A stretch of 64,000 nucleotides of DNA from Moritella sp. (GCF_013215705.1 NZ_JABSQR010000006.1:62001-126000); one strand, 5' to 3'. Positions 49,258 to 60,650 are shown, counted from the stretch's first letter. The notes: a model not told the origin generated them from the letters alone. Program-made: numbers and translations.

Positions 49258-49620
49258 TTACCCAAAGATAGACGCTTTACTGCAATCAAGTAACCCTTTA
49301 CCAAGATACTGATTAAATAACCGTGGTTTTTCCTGATATTGTAAAAAATCTATTTTTTGCATCGTTTCTTGCAGCGCGCAAGCACATATCCGCTGGCGTT
49401 CTTTCTCCGAATTATCTTTTAGCAAAGCATGACCAGCGTTGGCACAGCCATAAATAATAGCCGCCTCTTCGTAGAGGGGATAACGAGGCTCAGTAACAAA
49501 GTTATCATTAAACCACAATATAATATAACCACCCGCAGCGAAGGAGACCAGTAATAAACTAAGAATGAATTTATGGATGTAGCCAAAATGCAGCACTGTT
49601 TGTATTAACTTAGACAACAT
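49258..49620 (-). CDS. Single-span membrane-anchored protein of unknown function
   Basis: About 120 residues from an ATG at 49620 (open frame to 49683; no clear ribosome site at either). A membrane span FILSLLLVSFAAGGYIILWF at the N-terminus is followed by a soluble domain with four cysteines (YGCANAGH, RICACALQ, LLDCSK), probably periplasmic and disulphide-bonded. Not recognised. Neighbours (rhodanese and secF) give no functional hint. Confidence 0.65.
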   Translation of the reverse strand: MLSKLIQTVLHFGYIHKFILSLLLVSFAAGGYIILWFNDNFVTEPRYPLYEEAAIIYGCANAGHALLKDNSEKERQRICACALQETMQKIDFLQYQEKPRLFNQYLGKGLLDCSKASIFG

Positions 49621-49821
49621 AATTATTTTTGATTGAGAAATGATACCGTCACTATAAAGTATTGCAGATAAAATGTCATACATTAGTCAATATAAAGTTT
49701 TAAATCATAGCGTTACAACGTAAAACATCTTAATCATCCCGCTGTTCAAGGACTGATTATGGTGTCTACAAAAATAAAAACTTCATTTAGAACTGCATAT
49801 TTTAGTTTTCGACAGACCCAT

Positions 49822-49847
49822 AAAAAAACCCGCACTAGGCGGGTTTT
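49822..49847 (-). terminator. Terminator after secF
   Basis: AAAACCCGC pairs with GCGGGTTTT around ACTAG, followed by T7 on the minus strand, 45 bp past secF. It ends the queA-tgt-yajC-secDF transcript. Confidence 0.88.
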
Positions 49848-49891
49848 ATAACAGTCTGAAGACCAATAAGTTAACTAGGTTTCCCTAAGGC

Positions 49892-50836
49892 TTACATCAT
49901 TGGGTCTTGATCTGCGCCTTCTTTTTCGACCACTGGTGGTAACATCGTTTCACGACATACGCCTAAGCGCAGTGCTAATGCACTCGCTACGTAAATCGAA
50001 GAATAGGTACCAACCACAACACCGATTAATAGTGCCAATGCAAAGCCGTGGATCAGTGCGCCACCTTTCAGGAATAATGATACTAATACCATTAATGTTG
50101 TACCTGAGGTGATTAACGTACGTGACAATGTCTGCGTTAATGATACATCCATGATCTCCACAGCGTCATCAGTACGCATGCGACGGAAGTTCTCACGGAT
50201 ACGGTCAAATACCACGATCGTATCATTCAATGAATAACCAATCACGGTCAATAGCGCCGCTAAAATAGTTAAATCGAATTCAATCTGCAATACCGAGAAG
50301 ATACCTAACGTGATGATAACGTCATGCGCAAGCGCTAATACCGCGCCCGATGCTAAACGCCATTCAAAACGTACACCAACATAAAGCAAGATACAAATTA
50401 ACGCAGCAAGCAGCGCTAGGCCACCTTGTTCAGCTAATTCATCACCTACATTTGGACCAACAAACTCGATACGGCGCATTTCTACACTCTTATCATAGCC
50501 CTGTAATGCTGTAATAATTTGGCTACCAAGATGCTCATTGTCCAAACCTTCACGTGGGGCAAGGCGGATCAATACATCACGGCTAGAGCCGAAATGTTGG
50601 ATCACCGCATCACCAAACCCTTCCGCAGATAACAGCGGACGAATCACTTCAAGATCAGCAGGTTTATCATAACCCACTTCAATCACCGTACCACCAGTGA
50701 AATCAAGACCCCAATTAATACCTTTAATCGCAATAGAAGATATCGATAAAATAACTAACAGCGCGGATAACATAAACGCGGGTTTCGTCATCTTCATAAA
50801 GTGGATCGTGCGTTTTGTTTTAATAATTTCAAACAT
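49892..50836 (-). CDS. secF: Protein-export membrane protein SecF
   Basis: 314 residues, six spans. IKGINWGLDFTGGTVIEVGY at the N-terminus and GYSLNDTIVVFDRIRENFRRM are hallmark blocks. Partner of SecD in proton-driven late steps of Sec translocation. 11 bp after secD, with AAGGGG before its ATG. Confidence 0.98.
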   Translation of the reverse strand: MFEIIKTKRTIHFMKMTKPAFMLSALLVILSISSIAIKGINWGLDFTGGTVIEVGYDKPADLEVIRPLLSAEGFGDAVIQHFGSSRDVLIRLAPREGLDNEHLGSQIITALQGYDKSVEMRRIEFVGPNVGDELAEQGGLALLAALICILLYVGVRFEWRLASGAVLALAHDVIITLGIFSVLQIEFDLTILAALLTVIGYSLNDTIVVFDRIRENFRRMRTDDAVEIMDVSLTQTLSRTLITSGTTLMVLVSLFLKGGALIHGFALALLIGVVVGTYSSIYVASALALRLGVCRETMLPPVVEKEGADQDPMM

Positions 50837-50847
50837 AATTAATCCCC

Positions 50848-52692
50848 TTAGATTGAAAGTTTATCGATCTTTTTATTACCCCAAAGGAAATTCACGATCG
50901 CACGTGTCCCTATGATGGAAGTAAACATAGAAGCAGCAATACCAATTGCTAGCGTAATAGCGAAACCTTTGATCGCACCAGTACCAACCGCAAACAAAAT
51001 GATCGCCGTTAATAGCGTGGTAATATTGGCATCAGCAATGGTTGATAACGCATTCTCATAACCACGATGAATCGCTTGTTGCACGCTACAGCCTTCTTTT
51101 AGCTCTTCACGAATACGTTCAAATACTAATACGTTGGCATCGACAGCCATACCAATCGTTAATACGATACCGGCAATACCTGGCAGCGTCATTGTCGCAC
51201 CCGGGATCATCGACATAATACCAATGATCATGATGATGTTGGCAGATAAGGCCACATTGGCAACCAGACCAAATTTACGATAGTAGACAGCCATGAAGAC
51301 AACAATAGCAATCATGCCATAAATCATCGCAGCTAAGCCGTTTTCAATATTTTGCTTACCTAGGCTAGGACCAATGGTACGTTCTTCAACGATTTGAACG
51401 GGCGCCACTAACGCACCTGCACGTAATAATAACGCCAGATTTTTCGCTTCGCTGCTACTGTCTAAGCCAGTAATACGGAAACTACGCCCTAACTGCGCTT
51501 GAATTGTCGCCACGTTAATGACTTCTTCAATTTTTTGCAGTTTCGATTTGCCATCAGCCGTTTTTTCACCCGTTGGTTTGTATTCAATGAATACTGTCGC
51601 CATGGATGTGCCGATTGCTTTTTTCGTCGCACGAGACATTTTACTGCCGCCTTGCGAGTCAAGATCGATATTCACCTGGGCACGACTAAATTCATCTAAG
51701 CTCGACGTTGCACCTGTGATGTGATTACCGGTTAAGATCACTTGTTTTTTCAGTACTACAGGACGACCGTCGCGCGTGGTGTACTTTTGGCTACCAGCAG
51801 GTACTCGGCTGCTATAAGGGTCCGCTTTATTATCAACTAAACGGAATTCTAACGTAGCTGTAGCGCCTAAAATTTCTTTCGCGCCAGCAGTATCCTGAAC
51901 ACCCGGTAATTCAACCACGATACGGTCTGCACCTTGACGCTGTACTAGCGGCTCAGCAACACCTAATTGGTTGACACGGTTACGGATAATAGTGATATTT
52001 TGTTGCAGAGCATATTCTTTAATTTCAGCAAGTTTGTCTTCTGACATTTTTGCCAACAGGCTAAATTGACCATTATTTTCACTATCGGTTAACAGTAGGT
52101 CGGCATATTTAGAATTAAGGAATTCTTCGGCTTTATCACGAGTTTCAGCATCACGAAAACGCACGGTGATACCGTTACTGTTTTTACGAATTGCGGTATA
52201 ACGCAATTTTTCTTCACGTAAATCGGTACGGAAATCTTGTAACATTTGATCTTGTGCTTTCACTAACGCTTCTTGCATATCAACTTCTAATAAGAAGTGA
52301 ACACCACCACGTAAATCAAGACCGAGTTTTAATGGTCCAGCACCAATACTTTGTAGCCAGTCTGGTGTGGCAGGGGCAAGGTTTAAAGCAACAATGAATT
52401 TCTGACCAAGTTGCTCTTTTAAGATTTCACTAGCAAGTAACTGTTGTTCACTGTCGTTTAAACGCACCAATACTTGATTATTTTCTAATGAAACACTTTT
52501 ATAGCTGATATCTTGTTTATCGAGTTCGGTTTTCACTTTATCGAGAGTTGATACTTCAATAACAGCACCACGTGCAGCAGAGACTTGAACAGCGGGGTCT
52601 TCCCCGTATAGATTCGGTGTGGCATAGAGTAAACAAATGGCGATCGTAGCGATCACCATTAGATACTTCCACAGAGGATATTTGTTTAACAC
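50848..52692 (-). CDS. secD: Protein-export membrane protein SecD
   Basis: 614 residues (E. coli 615), starting at GTG with AAGG seven bases before. N-terminal span, large periplasmic P1 domain with [16 protein letters not shown], then five C-terminal spans with [33 protein letters not shown]. Works with SecF and YajC. Confidence 0.98.
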   Translation of the reverse strand: MLNKYPLWKYLMVIATIAICLLYATPNLYGEDPAVQVSAARGAVIEVSTLDKVKTELDKQDISYKSVSLENNQVLVRLNDSEQQLLASEILKEQLGQKFIVALNLAPATPDWLQSIGAGPLKLGLDLRGGVHFLLEVDMQEALVKAQDQMLQDFRTDLREEKLRYTAIRKNSNGITVRFRDAETRDKAEEFLNSKYADLLLTDSENNGQFSLLAKMSEDKLAEIKEYALQQNITIIRNRVNQLGVAEPLVQRQGADRIVVELPGVQDTAGAKEILGATATLEFRLVDNKADPYSSRVPAGSQKYTTRDGRPVVLKKQVILTGNHITGATSSLDEFSRAQVNIDLDSQGGSKMSRATKKAIGTSMATVFIEYKPTGEKTADGKSKLQKIEEVINVATIQAQLGRSFRITGLDSSSEAKNLALLLRAGALVAPVQIVEERTIGPSLGKQNIENGLAAMIYGMIAIVVFMAVYYRKFGLVANVALSANIIMIIGIMSMIPGATMTLPGIAGIVLTIGMAVDANVLVFERIREELKEGCSVQQAIHRGYENALSTIADANITTLLTAIILFAVGTGAIKGFAITLAIGIAASMFTSIIGTRAIVNFLWGNKKIDKLSI

Positions 52693-52721
52693 AATATTAC
52701 CTTACTGGGATACGGAAAAGA

Positions 52722-53060
52722 TTAAAGCGACTGCATGCTACCTTTTGGTAATACTGCGGCAATGTAATCACGCTTAATAGTAACTTTAGTTGCATCAGCA
52801 ATACTGATCACAACGTAATCATTACCGTCAGAAATCTTTGTAATTTTACCTACGATGCCACCAACAGTAAGAACTTCTTCACCTTTTGACAACGATGACA
52901 TTAGGTTCTTCTGTTCTTTTTGACGTTTCGCTTGTGGGCGATAGATCATGAAGTAGAAGATCACACCAAAAATACCTAACATGATCAACATTTCGTAACC
53001 ACCACCTGCAGGACCTGTAACACCTTCAGCAGCAACTGCATTTGCAATGAAAAAACTCAT
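52722..53060 (-). CDS. yajC: Preprotein translocase subunit YajC
   Basis: 112 residues with one span (YEMLIMLGIFGVIFYFMIYRPQAKRQKEQK) and a soluble C-terminus, MSSLSKGEEVLTVGGIVGKI. Auxiliary subunit of the SecDF complex; E. coli YajC is 110 residues. Located between tgt and secD as usual. Confidence 0.97.
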   Translation of the reverse strand: MSFFIANAVAAEGVTGPAGGGYEMLIMLGIFGVIFYFMIYRPQAKRQKEQKNLMSSLSKGEEVLTVGGIVGKITKISDGNDYVVISIADATKVTIKRDYIAAVLPKGSMQSL

Positions 53061-53178
53061 TTTTATTTCCCTTTATAAATTTTAATATTGATATGATAAA
53101 CCAATCACATTACATTACTACTAATGAGAAAGGTTTACCAAACTTAGATCGACAATCAGGTTAGTGTTTGCTTAATAA

Positions 53179-54330
<1,152 letters not shown>

Positions 54331-54451
54331 TCAGAGAAACAGTCTGACATTACTTCTCTCAAAAAATTCAAACAACGTACTTTATCAGTCGTTATTTATC
54401 GTTAACAAACTAGCCGTGAATAGATAAACAGCAACGCACGACTAATTGAAT

Positions 54452-55501
54452 TTATGTTGCAGTTTGCTTAGTGACAAACATCGCGTCACCATAACTGAAG
54501 AAACGGTATTTCTCAGCAATCGCATGTTGATAAGCAGGCATCACATGATCATACCCTGCGAACGCAGATAACAGCATGATCAAGGTTGATTCTGGTAAAT
54601 GGAAATTGGTTATCATGGCATCAACAAGTTGGAACTTGTAACCTGGATAAATAAAGATCTCCGTATCTTCAAAGAATGGCGCTAACGGTAAGCCCTTGGC
54701 CATTGTTGCTTGCGCGGCACTTTCTAAAGACCGTACCGATGTTGTACCCACCGCGATCACACGACCACCATTGGCCTTTGTTTCAGCAATTTTAGCGACA
54801 ACGTCTGCAGATACTTCGGCATATTCAGAATGCATGTGATGATCAAGAATATTATCCACACGTACGGGCTGGAAAGTACCCGCACCAACGTGTAGCGTCA
54901 CAAACGCGGTGTTTACACCTTTCTCAGTGAGTTCTGCTAACAATGCTTCATCAAAGTGTAAGCCCGCTGTTGGCGCCGCGACAGCACCCGGTTTTTCATT
55001 ATAAACCGTTTGGTAGCGCTCTTTATCTGAATCTTCATCCGGGCGGTCGATATAAGGTGGCAGTGGCATATGGCCAATGTCTTCCAATATTTCTAATACA
55101 TGACGCTCGTCTAAAAATTTCAATTCAAATAATGCATCATGACGGGCAATCATTTCGGCCTTCACGGTACCTTCTAAGATAAGTTGAGCACCTACTTTTG
55201 GCGACTTAGAAGAGCGCACATGCGCAAGTACTGAATGATCGCCAATAACCCGCTCGACAAGCACTTCGATTTTACCGCCAGAGGATTTTTGACCGTACAT
55301 ACGCGCAGGAATCACGCGGGTATTATTAAATACCATCAGATCGCCGGCTTCAACTAAATCAAGGATATCTGCGAATTGTTTATCAACCAGCTCACCGCTA
55401 TTACCGTTTAGTTGGAGTAGACGGCTTGAACGGCGATCCGCTTTCGGGTAACGGGCAATTAACTCGTCAGGAAGACTAAAATTGAAATCTGAAACCTGCA
55501 T
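54452..55501 (-). CDS. queA: S-adenosylmethionine:tRNA ribosyltransferase-isomerase
   Basis: 349 residues (E. coli 356). Converts preQ1-tRNA to epoxyqueuosine using the ribosyl group of [22 protein letters not shown] and [15 protein letters not shown] with [11 protein letters not shown] are diagnostic. First gene of the queA-tgt-yajC-secDF run. AAGG seven bases before ATG. Confidence 0.98.
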   Translation of the reverse strand: MQVSDFNFSLPDELIARYPKADRRSSRLLQLNGNSGELVDKQFADILDLVEAGDLMVFNNTRVIPARMYGQKSSGGKIEVLVERVIGDHSVLAHVRSSKSPKVGAQLILEGTVKAEMIARHDALFELKFLDERHVLEILEDIGHMPLPPYIDRPDEDSDKERYQTVYNEKPGAVAAPTAGLHFDEALLAELTEKGVNTAFVTLHVGAGTFQPVRVDNILDHHMHSEYAEVSADVVAKIAETKANGGRVIAVGTTSVRSLESAAQATMAKGLPLAPFFEDTEIFIYPGYKFQLVDAMITNFHLPESTLIMLLSAFAGYDHVMPAYQHAIAEKYRFFSYGDAMFVTKQTAT

Positions 55502-55610
55502 GAAGGTACCTTAAAATCGAACTTAAAATTGAAATAGTCCGCTAGTCTAGTTATCAAGTCGCAGAAGATCAAGTTAAGAACACCACAGCTTCAAACATCA
55601 AATTGAATAC

Positions 55611-55647
55611 TTATAAAAAACACGCTAAAGTAGTGCGTTTTTTATAA
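55611..55647 (-). terminator. Terminator after the PilZ-like gene
   Basis: A 16- to 17-bp imperfect stem (TTATAAAAAAC.. with ..GTTTTTTATAA, one mismatch and one wobble) with T6 on either strand. It ends the lateral flagellar transcript 10 bp past the last gene. Confidence 0.75.
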
Positions 55648-55656
55648 CACATTCAT

Positions 55657-56073
55657 TCACCTTTTAACAAATTCACTGACATTACTCGTTGTTGCATCGC
55701 CTCTAAATGCTTTACGGCTGTAAATTTTTAACAAAGGTAAAATTCGGCTGGCTTCATGCTCACTCCAAGCTACACCGTAAAAAATAAGTTTACTACCAAT
55801 ATCAAAGTGATGTTTTTCAGTACAGAGCATACGTTCTCCATTCGGCCAACGAATTACAAATTTACGCGCTAATTTACGACCTGATGTACGTGAAATAACA
55901 AAACCCACACCACCAATACTAATATCTTTAGCCACTGCTTTAGCCCAAAAAAAATCCATAAACAAAAAACGTCGATAAATTTTTATTGGCACGCCTTTAG
56001 TTTGATAGATAAGTGGAATAGATTTTGATTCAAATTTCCAACGATAAAATTTACGATTCGGTTCAATCTCCAT
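55657..56073 (-). CDS. PilZ-like domain protein at the end of the laf operon
   Basis: About 138 residues from the ATG at 56073 (AGGA eight bases before); a GTG two codons earlier overlaps the lafU stop. VAKDISIGGVGF matches the PilZ DxSxxG half-site, and arginines in IYRRFLF upstream could provide the RxxxR part, though not in exact form. The remainder is a beta-rich fold ending AFRGDATTSNVSEFVKR. Placed directly after the stator genes, it may couple c-di-GMP to lateral flagellar rotation, as YcgR-type proteins do (inference). c-di-GMP binding is not certain. Confidence 0.7.
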   Translation of the reverse strand: MEIEPNRKFYRWKFESKSIPLIYQTKGVPIKIYRRFLFMDFFWAKAVAKDISIGGVGFVISRTSGRKLARKFVIRWPNGERMLCTEKHHFDIGSKLIFYGVAWSEHEASRILPLLKIYSRKAFRGDATTSNVSEFVKR

Positions 56074-56075
56074 GA

Positions 56076-57080
56076 TCACTTTCCTACGCTATCAAACAAG
56101 ACTTTTGATCTTAATACGGGTCTATTATATTCAGCTCTATCAACCGCGTTATCAATAGCATTATCCGGTTTATCTCGATTAAATAACGACTTAATGGCTT
56201 CCTCTGCGTCTTCGGTCAGCAACAATAACTCGATCCGGCGGTTAACACTCGATTTAGGGTTCGCAGCATCAATAGGCATCGTATCTGACATAGCGACGAC
56301 TTGTGCAACCCGCTCTCTGGGCATACCGCCAATCTGTAGCATTTGCCTTGCTTGCAGCGCCCGTTGGCTAGACAGCTCCCAGTTAGTAAATGCCGCATTA
56401 TGAAACTTAGAGCGATCGGTATGCCCAGAGATCATTAACTTATTCTCGATAGGAATAAAAACGGGCGCTAATGAGCGTAAGACATCCTGAAAAAATGGTG
56501 TCATCTGAGCACTACCACGGCGGAACATTTTATGGTTAGCATTATCATGTAATAGAATTCGTAAACCTTGTGGCACCACTTCAATGTCAATATTTTCCGC
56601 TGCACCAATCGAATCAGCAAGAGCCTCTAATTTAGAGGCTAATAATGCTAATTGCTCTGGAGAAGTTAACTGCCCTTTCAGCAATGAATTCATCATTGGC
56701 TTATCACCGTAACCACTATCCCCTTCATCATCTGCAGTACGCTGATTTAAAGAACGAGCCGTTTTTTTAGATATTGAACGTTTTGTTAAATCTAGCTTAT
56801 TTTTACTGTCTAATATAGATAAATCAGCACCCATACTTGTCGGCAAAGGATTCCCGCTAAAATCGAATGGATTACTTTCACTCTCAAATAATGAGTAATT
56901 ACGTATACTTTCAGAAAATTCCTTACGTTCATCGGCGTCTGAAACAGCGAGGATCCACAGCACCATAAAAAAAGCCATCAACGCTAACATAAAATCAGCA
57001 AATGCGACTTTCCAAGCACCGCCACCTTTAGATTTACCACGACTTCTTCTTTTACGCTTAATAATAATATTTTCTGACAT
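56076..57080 (-). CDS. lafU: Lateral flagellar stator protein LafU (MotB homologue)
   Basis: 334 residues. After a basic N-terminus (KRKRRSRGKSKGGG) one span FADFMLALMAFFMVLWIL carries the proton-binding aspartate at 29. The C-terminal OmpA-like peptidoglycan domain has ISGHTDRSKF, NWELSSQRALQARQML and NRRIELLL. Its ATG overlaps the lafT stop. Forms the stator with LafT and anchors it to the cell wall. Confidence 0.95.
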   Translation of the reverse strand: MSENIIIKRKRRSRGKSKGGGAWKVAFADFMLALMAFFMVLWILAVSDADERKEFSESIRNYSLFESESNPFDFSGNPLPTSMGADLSILDSKNKLDLTKRSISKKTARSLNQRTADDEGDSGYGDKPMMNSLLKGQLTSPEQLALLASKLEALADSIGAAENIDIEVVPQGLRILLHDNANHKMFRRGSAQMTPFFQDVLRSLAPVFIPIENKLMISGHTDRSKFHNAAFTNWELSSQRALQARQMLQIGGMPRERVAQVVAMSDTMPIDAANPKSSVNRRIELLLLTEDAEEAIKSLFNRDKPDNAIDNAVDRAEYNRPVLRSKVLFDSVGK

Positions 57081-57937
57081 TAGCTTGCCTTAGCGTTAAG
57101 CCACTGTTCCATTTCAACAAATGTTGGCTTAATTTCTCGATCTATCAACTTGCGTCCAGAATCAACAGATAGCACTGGTGATTTACCTGAAATATGTGCC
57201 ACCATCATCGTTTTGACACAAGTTAATAGCAGTAATTGATTATGTATTCGTGCAGCAAGTGATTCACCAATCGGTTCAAATAAGCAGTAGCAGAAAAAAA
57301 TACCAAGGAAAGTCCCGACTAAAGCGGCACCAACGTGCAAACCAATCATCATTAATGGTCCGTCTAGCGAAGACATAGTAATAATAATACCCATTACAGC
57401 CGCTAAAATACCAAATCCTGGCATAGCTTCACCAGTGGTATGCAAGGCTTCAGATGGTTTTAATAAATCATCTTCAAGCGCTTCAATCTCACTTTCTAAC
57501 ACATGTTCTAATTCATGAGACGACATTTTCCCCATTGACATCATACGAAAGTTGTCAGTAATAAAATGCATTAACAGACGATCTGAATGGATGTGTTGGT
57601 ATTGTAAAAATAATGAACTGGTTTCCCAGTTTTCAATGTGTTCATCAATCGACTTTAGTCCTTTATTGCGAACCATTTCCATCAGCGTATGCATCACCAA
57701 CAGTAATTCTTTCATTACTTCGCCGCGATCGGCTTCTTTTTTAAAAGATGCAAAGAACTGATTTTTTAATTCAACCAATACATACTTAGGATTTGCGATC
57801 AGCATTGAACCAATACCAGCACCTAGAATAATCAGTAATTCAGCGGGTTGCCACATAACAGCAAGTTTTCCTCCTGCGAGCATAAAACCACCAAAAACAC
57901 AGAGGAGGATGACCCCCAGACCTACAAATTTTTGCAT
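57080..57937 (-). CDS. lafT: Lateral flagellar stator protein LafT (MotA homologue)
   Basis: 285 residues, four spans, with a large cytoplasmic loop. GEAMPGFGILAAVMGIIITM holds the first conserved proline of the channel and FEPIGESLA the second; RNKGLKSIDEHIENW is the region that contacts FliG. Belongs to the proton-driven class as judged by similarity to LafT/MotA. Confidence 0.95.
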   Translation of the reverse strand: MQKFVGLGVILLCVFGGFMLAGGKLAVMWQPAELLIILGAGIGSMLIANPKYVLVELKNQFFASFKKEADRGEVMKELLLVMHTLMEMVRNKGLKSIDEHIENWETSSLFLQYQHIHSDRLLMHFITDNFRMMSMGKMSSHELEHVLESEIEALEDDLLKPSEALHTTGEAMPGFGILAAVMGIIITMSSLDGPLMMIGLHVGAALVGTFLGIFFCYCLFEPIGESLAARIHNQLLLLTCVKTMMVAHISGKSPVLSVDSGRKLIDREIKPTFVEMEQWLNAKAS

Positions 57938-57945
57938 AACAAGCC

Positions 57946-58662
57946 TTACAATAAATTGGTTAAATGAGAATGGAGCTTCTTAAGCGCCAATTGATGTAAC
58001 TGACACACTCTAGATTCGGTGATCCTAAGGGTAAGGGATATTTCTTTCATATTAAGTTCATATTGATAATATAGGGTCAGTAATAATTGATCTCTTTGAT
58101 CGAGTAAAGACAGCGTTTTCTTAAGGCTACGCTTCATATCAAATTTTTGAATATCTGAGTTTTCATCTGTAATATCAATACCTGATTGCAGTAACTCATC
58201 GAGGCTCTGCATCTCTTCAGATACACTATCAAAGATCATATCTTGCAGCTGCCCAGCATCTATCTCTAAAAATGCCATTAACTCTTTTTCATTCGCTTCC
58301 CGGCCTAACGTACGAGATAAAGTACGTCTAGCATGATTTAATGAATGGCCTTGTTGACGCGCTTGACGTGGGCGCCAATCCTGCCTCCTTAGTTCGTCCA
58401 GTATCTCACCTCGTATGCGCTGAAAAGCGTAGCTTTCAAATCCATAATCTGGCTCACTGCCATAACGGCGAATAGCTTCGAGCAGACCCATTGTCCCTAT
58501 CTGAACAAGATCCTCATAGGATTGCAACGTACCAATCTGGCTACGTAAATGCGTCACAGCTCGCTTGACTAAATGCATATACTTAATCAATAACGCATTT
58601 TCATCTACCACTGATGCCCTAGCATTAAAAGAACTGTTGTCCCAAACAACCGAGTTTGTCAC
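57946..58662 (-). CDS. lafS: Lateral flagellar sigma-28 factor LafS (FliA homologue)
   Basis: 238 residues from a GTG preceded by AGGAG. Region 2 has YEDLVQIGTMGLLEAIRRYG and FESYAFQRIRGEILDELRRQDW, the FliA hallmark. Region 4 has MKEISLTLRITESRVCQLHQLAL. Directs transcription of late lateral flagellar genes such as lafA. No FlgM homologue lies in the window. Confidence 0.95.
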   Translation of the reverse strand: MTNSVVWDNSSFNARASVVDENALLIKYMHLVKRAVTHLRSQIGTLQSYEDLVQIGTMGLLEAIRRYGSEPDYGFESYAFQRIRGEILDELRRQDWRPRQARQQGHSLNHARRTLSRTLGREANEKELMAFLEIDAGQLQDMIFDSVSEEMQSLDELLQSGIDITDENSDIQKFDMKRSLKKTLSLLDQRDQLLLTLYYQYELNMKEISLTLRITESRVCQLHQLALKKLHSHLTNLL

Positions 58663-58671
58663 TGCAAGCTC

Positions 58672-59109
58672 CTATTGAACGACCAGTTTGGTAATCAGCA
58701 CATCATCAATGATGCCATTCATTTCATATCGCGTGAGTTCTTTATCTAAGCCTGATAGCATCTCTATTTGTAATTGTTCTATATTTTTCAAATTTTTACG
58801 GATCGTGTCATAACTGCGTTGACTGAGGTTTCGGACAAAAGAATTGCGGATCACTGGCATGTAATAATTAATCCCCTCAATAGACGCTTCTAATTTAGTC
58901 TCTAAAGTAACCTCCATCATGACATAGTAAATTGTGCGTTCACTTTCAACACTCACCACCATTTTATCAAGCGGTATATAAAACGGTCGGGTTGATTTTA
59001 CGACTTCAGGCGTTTGTATAAATGCTTGAATCTGCACCTGATATTTAAAACCTAAAAAGCCCATTGCAGCGATAATAACTAACGCAATAATTAATATTTT
59101 TACTTTCAT
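58672..59109 (-). CDS. lafF: FliL-like lateral flagellar protein LafF
   Basis: 145 residues, one N-terminal span (ILIIALVIIAAMGFLGF) and a periplasmic FliL domain with YYVMMEVTLETKLEA and a YMPVIRNSFVRNLSQRSYDTIR segment. FliL proteins ring the stator and raise torque. Position between lafE and lafS matches the Vibrio laf order. Confidence 0.88.
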   Translation of the reverse strand: MKVKILIIALVIIAAMGFLGFKYQVQIQAFIQTPEVVKSTRPFYIPLDKMVVSVESERTIYYVMMEVTLETKLEASIEGINYYMPVIRNSFVRNLSQRSYDTIRKNLKNIEQLQIEMLSGLDKELTRYEMNGIIDDVLITKLVVQ

Positions 59110-59137
59110 TATGTATTAAAACCTTAAATTTTTAAAA

Positions 59138-60151
59138 TCACACCAGAGTATTAAATAAGCCGTGCTGCTCGATAGGTAAAAGCGTTACATTTTCTGTTTG
59201 TTCCTCAGAAGAAGAGAGTACGACATTATGCCCACGTTCCTTAAATTCTTCTCCTCCAGAGCCGCCTCCCACATTAACATCGACACCGGCACCAAACTGA
59301 TTAGAAAGCTCACTTCGAAGCTGCTGTAATGATGCCTGTAGTGCCTCTCGAATCATGCTGTTACTGGTATTAATCATCACAGTCAAGCGGTCTCCGTCCA
59401 TGCGAACAGATAAATCTAAACGTCCAAGATCAGGTGGATCCAAACGTATATTAGCTTGCTTTATGTTTTGATGAACTTGCATTTCAATACGATCTTGTAG
59501 CACATTAAATAACTGCTTAGACCATGCATTTTGCTGACTCTCCATTTTGACGGCAGACCACTCATGTCGTCCTTGTGTCATCAGGCGTTCAGGGGAGTTA
59601 ATATCGGCTATTTGCTGCTCGATACGCAGGCTTGCAACATCAACGGGCTTTTTATCGTTAAGATTCGCGCTTGTTAATTTATCCAGTAATACGGCTGTCG
59701 ATAATTTGGCCACGTTAGCTTTTACTGCATCCGTCGCGCTCATATTTAAATGATTAACTTGACGTTCTATTACACTCGTCTCTACAGATTGTGTTTGATG
59801 CCGAACAGCTTGTAACAGCGAGATTGACGGTGATTGTTGATGACTAAGTTCAACATTATTAACAGCAAGTAGCGACGTAGGGACCTTCGTTGTTGTTGCG
59901 GTATCTGTGGTATTCGCTTCAGGTGCTAAAAAATGAGCAAAATCATTGTTTTTACTTTGGTCTCGATGGGCTAGATTGTCTTGATGCTCAGGGCTAACAA
60001 AATCAATACTATCTTGCTCTTCAGCATCAATGCTATGACCGCTTTGCTTATCAGCCTCTTTAGCTTGCAGAGATTGCGGTTTGATAGCATTCGTCGCAGT
60101 ATTATTTTTAGCGCCTGCATGACTGGCTGTTGTCGTGTTCATTGCAATCAT
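59138..60151 (-). CDS. lafE: Flagellar hook-length control protein LafE (FliK homologue)
   Basis: 337 residues. The first 220 are low-complexity, polar and poorly conserved, as in FliK rulers. The C-terminal Flg_hook domain has IRLDPPDLGRLDLSVRMDGDRLTVMI and REALQASLQQLRSEL. Its ATG overlaps the lafD stop. Controls hook length and the export switch. Confidence 0.9.
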   Translation of the reverse strand: MIAMNTTTASHAGAKNNTATNAIKPQSLQAKEADKQSGHSIDAEEQDSIDFVSPEHQDNLAHRDQSKNNDFAHFLAPEANTTDTATTTKVPTSLLAVNNVELSHQQSPSISLLQAVRHQTQSVETSVIERQVNHLNMSATDAVKANVAKLSTAVLLDKLTSANLNDKKPVDVASLRIEQQIADINSPERLMTQGRHEWSAVKMESQQNAWSKQLFNVLQDRIEMQVHQNIKQANIRLDPPDLGRLDLSVRMDGDRLTVMINTSNSMIREALQASLQQLRSELSNQFGAGVDVNVGGGSGGEEFKERGHNVVLSSSEEQTENVTLLPIEQHGLFNTLV

Positions 60152-60483
60152 ATTTCTAGTTCCTGATAAGCCATAATACCTTCTCTATTTTTGGTATGGT
60201 TTGCCATTACACCAGCGAGACGCGCTTGTTGCTGTTTGCATAGCTCTAGGACTTTATAATGGCTGCTTTTTAAGGCTGTGAGCTCTCTATGTAATTGTAA
60301 CTTTAGCGCGGGTTTTAAATTCAATAACGAGAGTAAGGTGGCGACTTCATTATCTAACTTAACCACCTCGTTAACGTTAATATTTTCATTACTTGCTTTT
60401 ACAACACGGCAAAAATGAGCATGTAAAATTATAATTTTCTGCTGTAATGATTTTATATCTAACACGCTTATCACCTTAGTCAA
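60148..60483 (-). CDS. lafD: FliT-like flagellar export chaperone LafD
   Basis: 111 residues, wholly helical in look, with repeated heptads and no signal sequence. Sequence identity to known FliT is not visible by eye. The call rests on length, composition and position between fliS (lafC) and fliK (lafE), exactly as in Vibrio and Aeromonas laf loci. It would chaperone the LafB cap protein. Confidence 0.7.
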   Translation of the reverse strand: MTKVISVLDIKSLQQKIIILHAHFCRVVKASNENINVNEVVKLDNEVATLLSLLNLKPALKLQLHRELTALKSSHYKVLELCKQQQARLAGVMANHTKNREGIMAYQELEI

Positions 60484-60583
60484 TACGGCCTAATGAAATA
60501 TTATGCAAACTACAGTCCAACTTTTAAGGCTTTGTTATTAAAGGAAAATAAAATAAAACAAGGAAACTTAACTTCCGCCAGGC

Positions 60584-60623
60584 TTCCGCTAGCGGAAATA
60601 ATAATGCCGGGATGCCCAGCATT
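60584..60623. repeat. Two adjacent palindromes in the lafC-lafD gap
   Basis: TTCCGCTAGCGGAA at 60584-60597 is a perfect 14-bp palindrome. AATGC-CGGG-ATG-CCCA-GCATT at 60603-60623 is a hairpin with one mismatch. Both are GC-richer than their surroundings, REP-like in form, within an otherwise compact operon. Neither has a T-run. Confidence 0.65.
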
Positions 60624-60650
60624 CTTATTAGCTACATAAGCGCGCTGAAA

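Noticed and set aside
60563-60597. Sigma-54 promoter in the lafC-lafD gap
   Set aside because: TGGCGG occurs on the minus strand, but no GC element lies at the required spacing.
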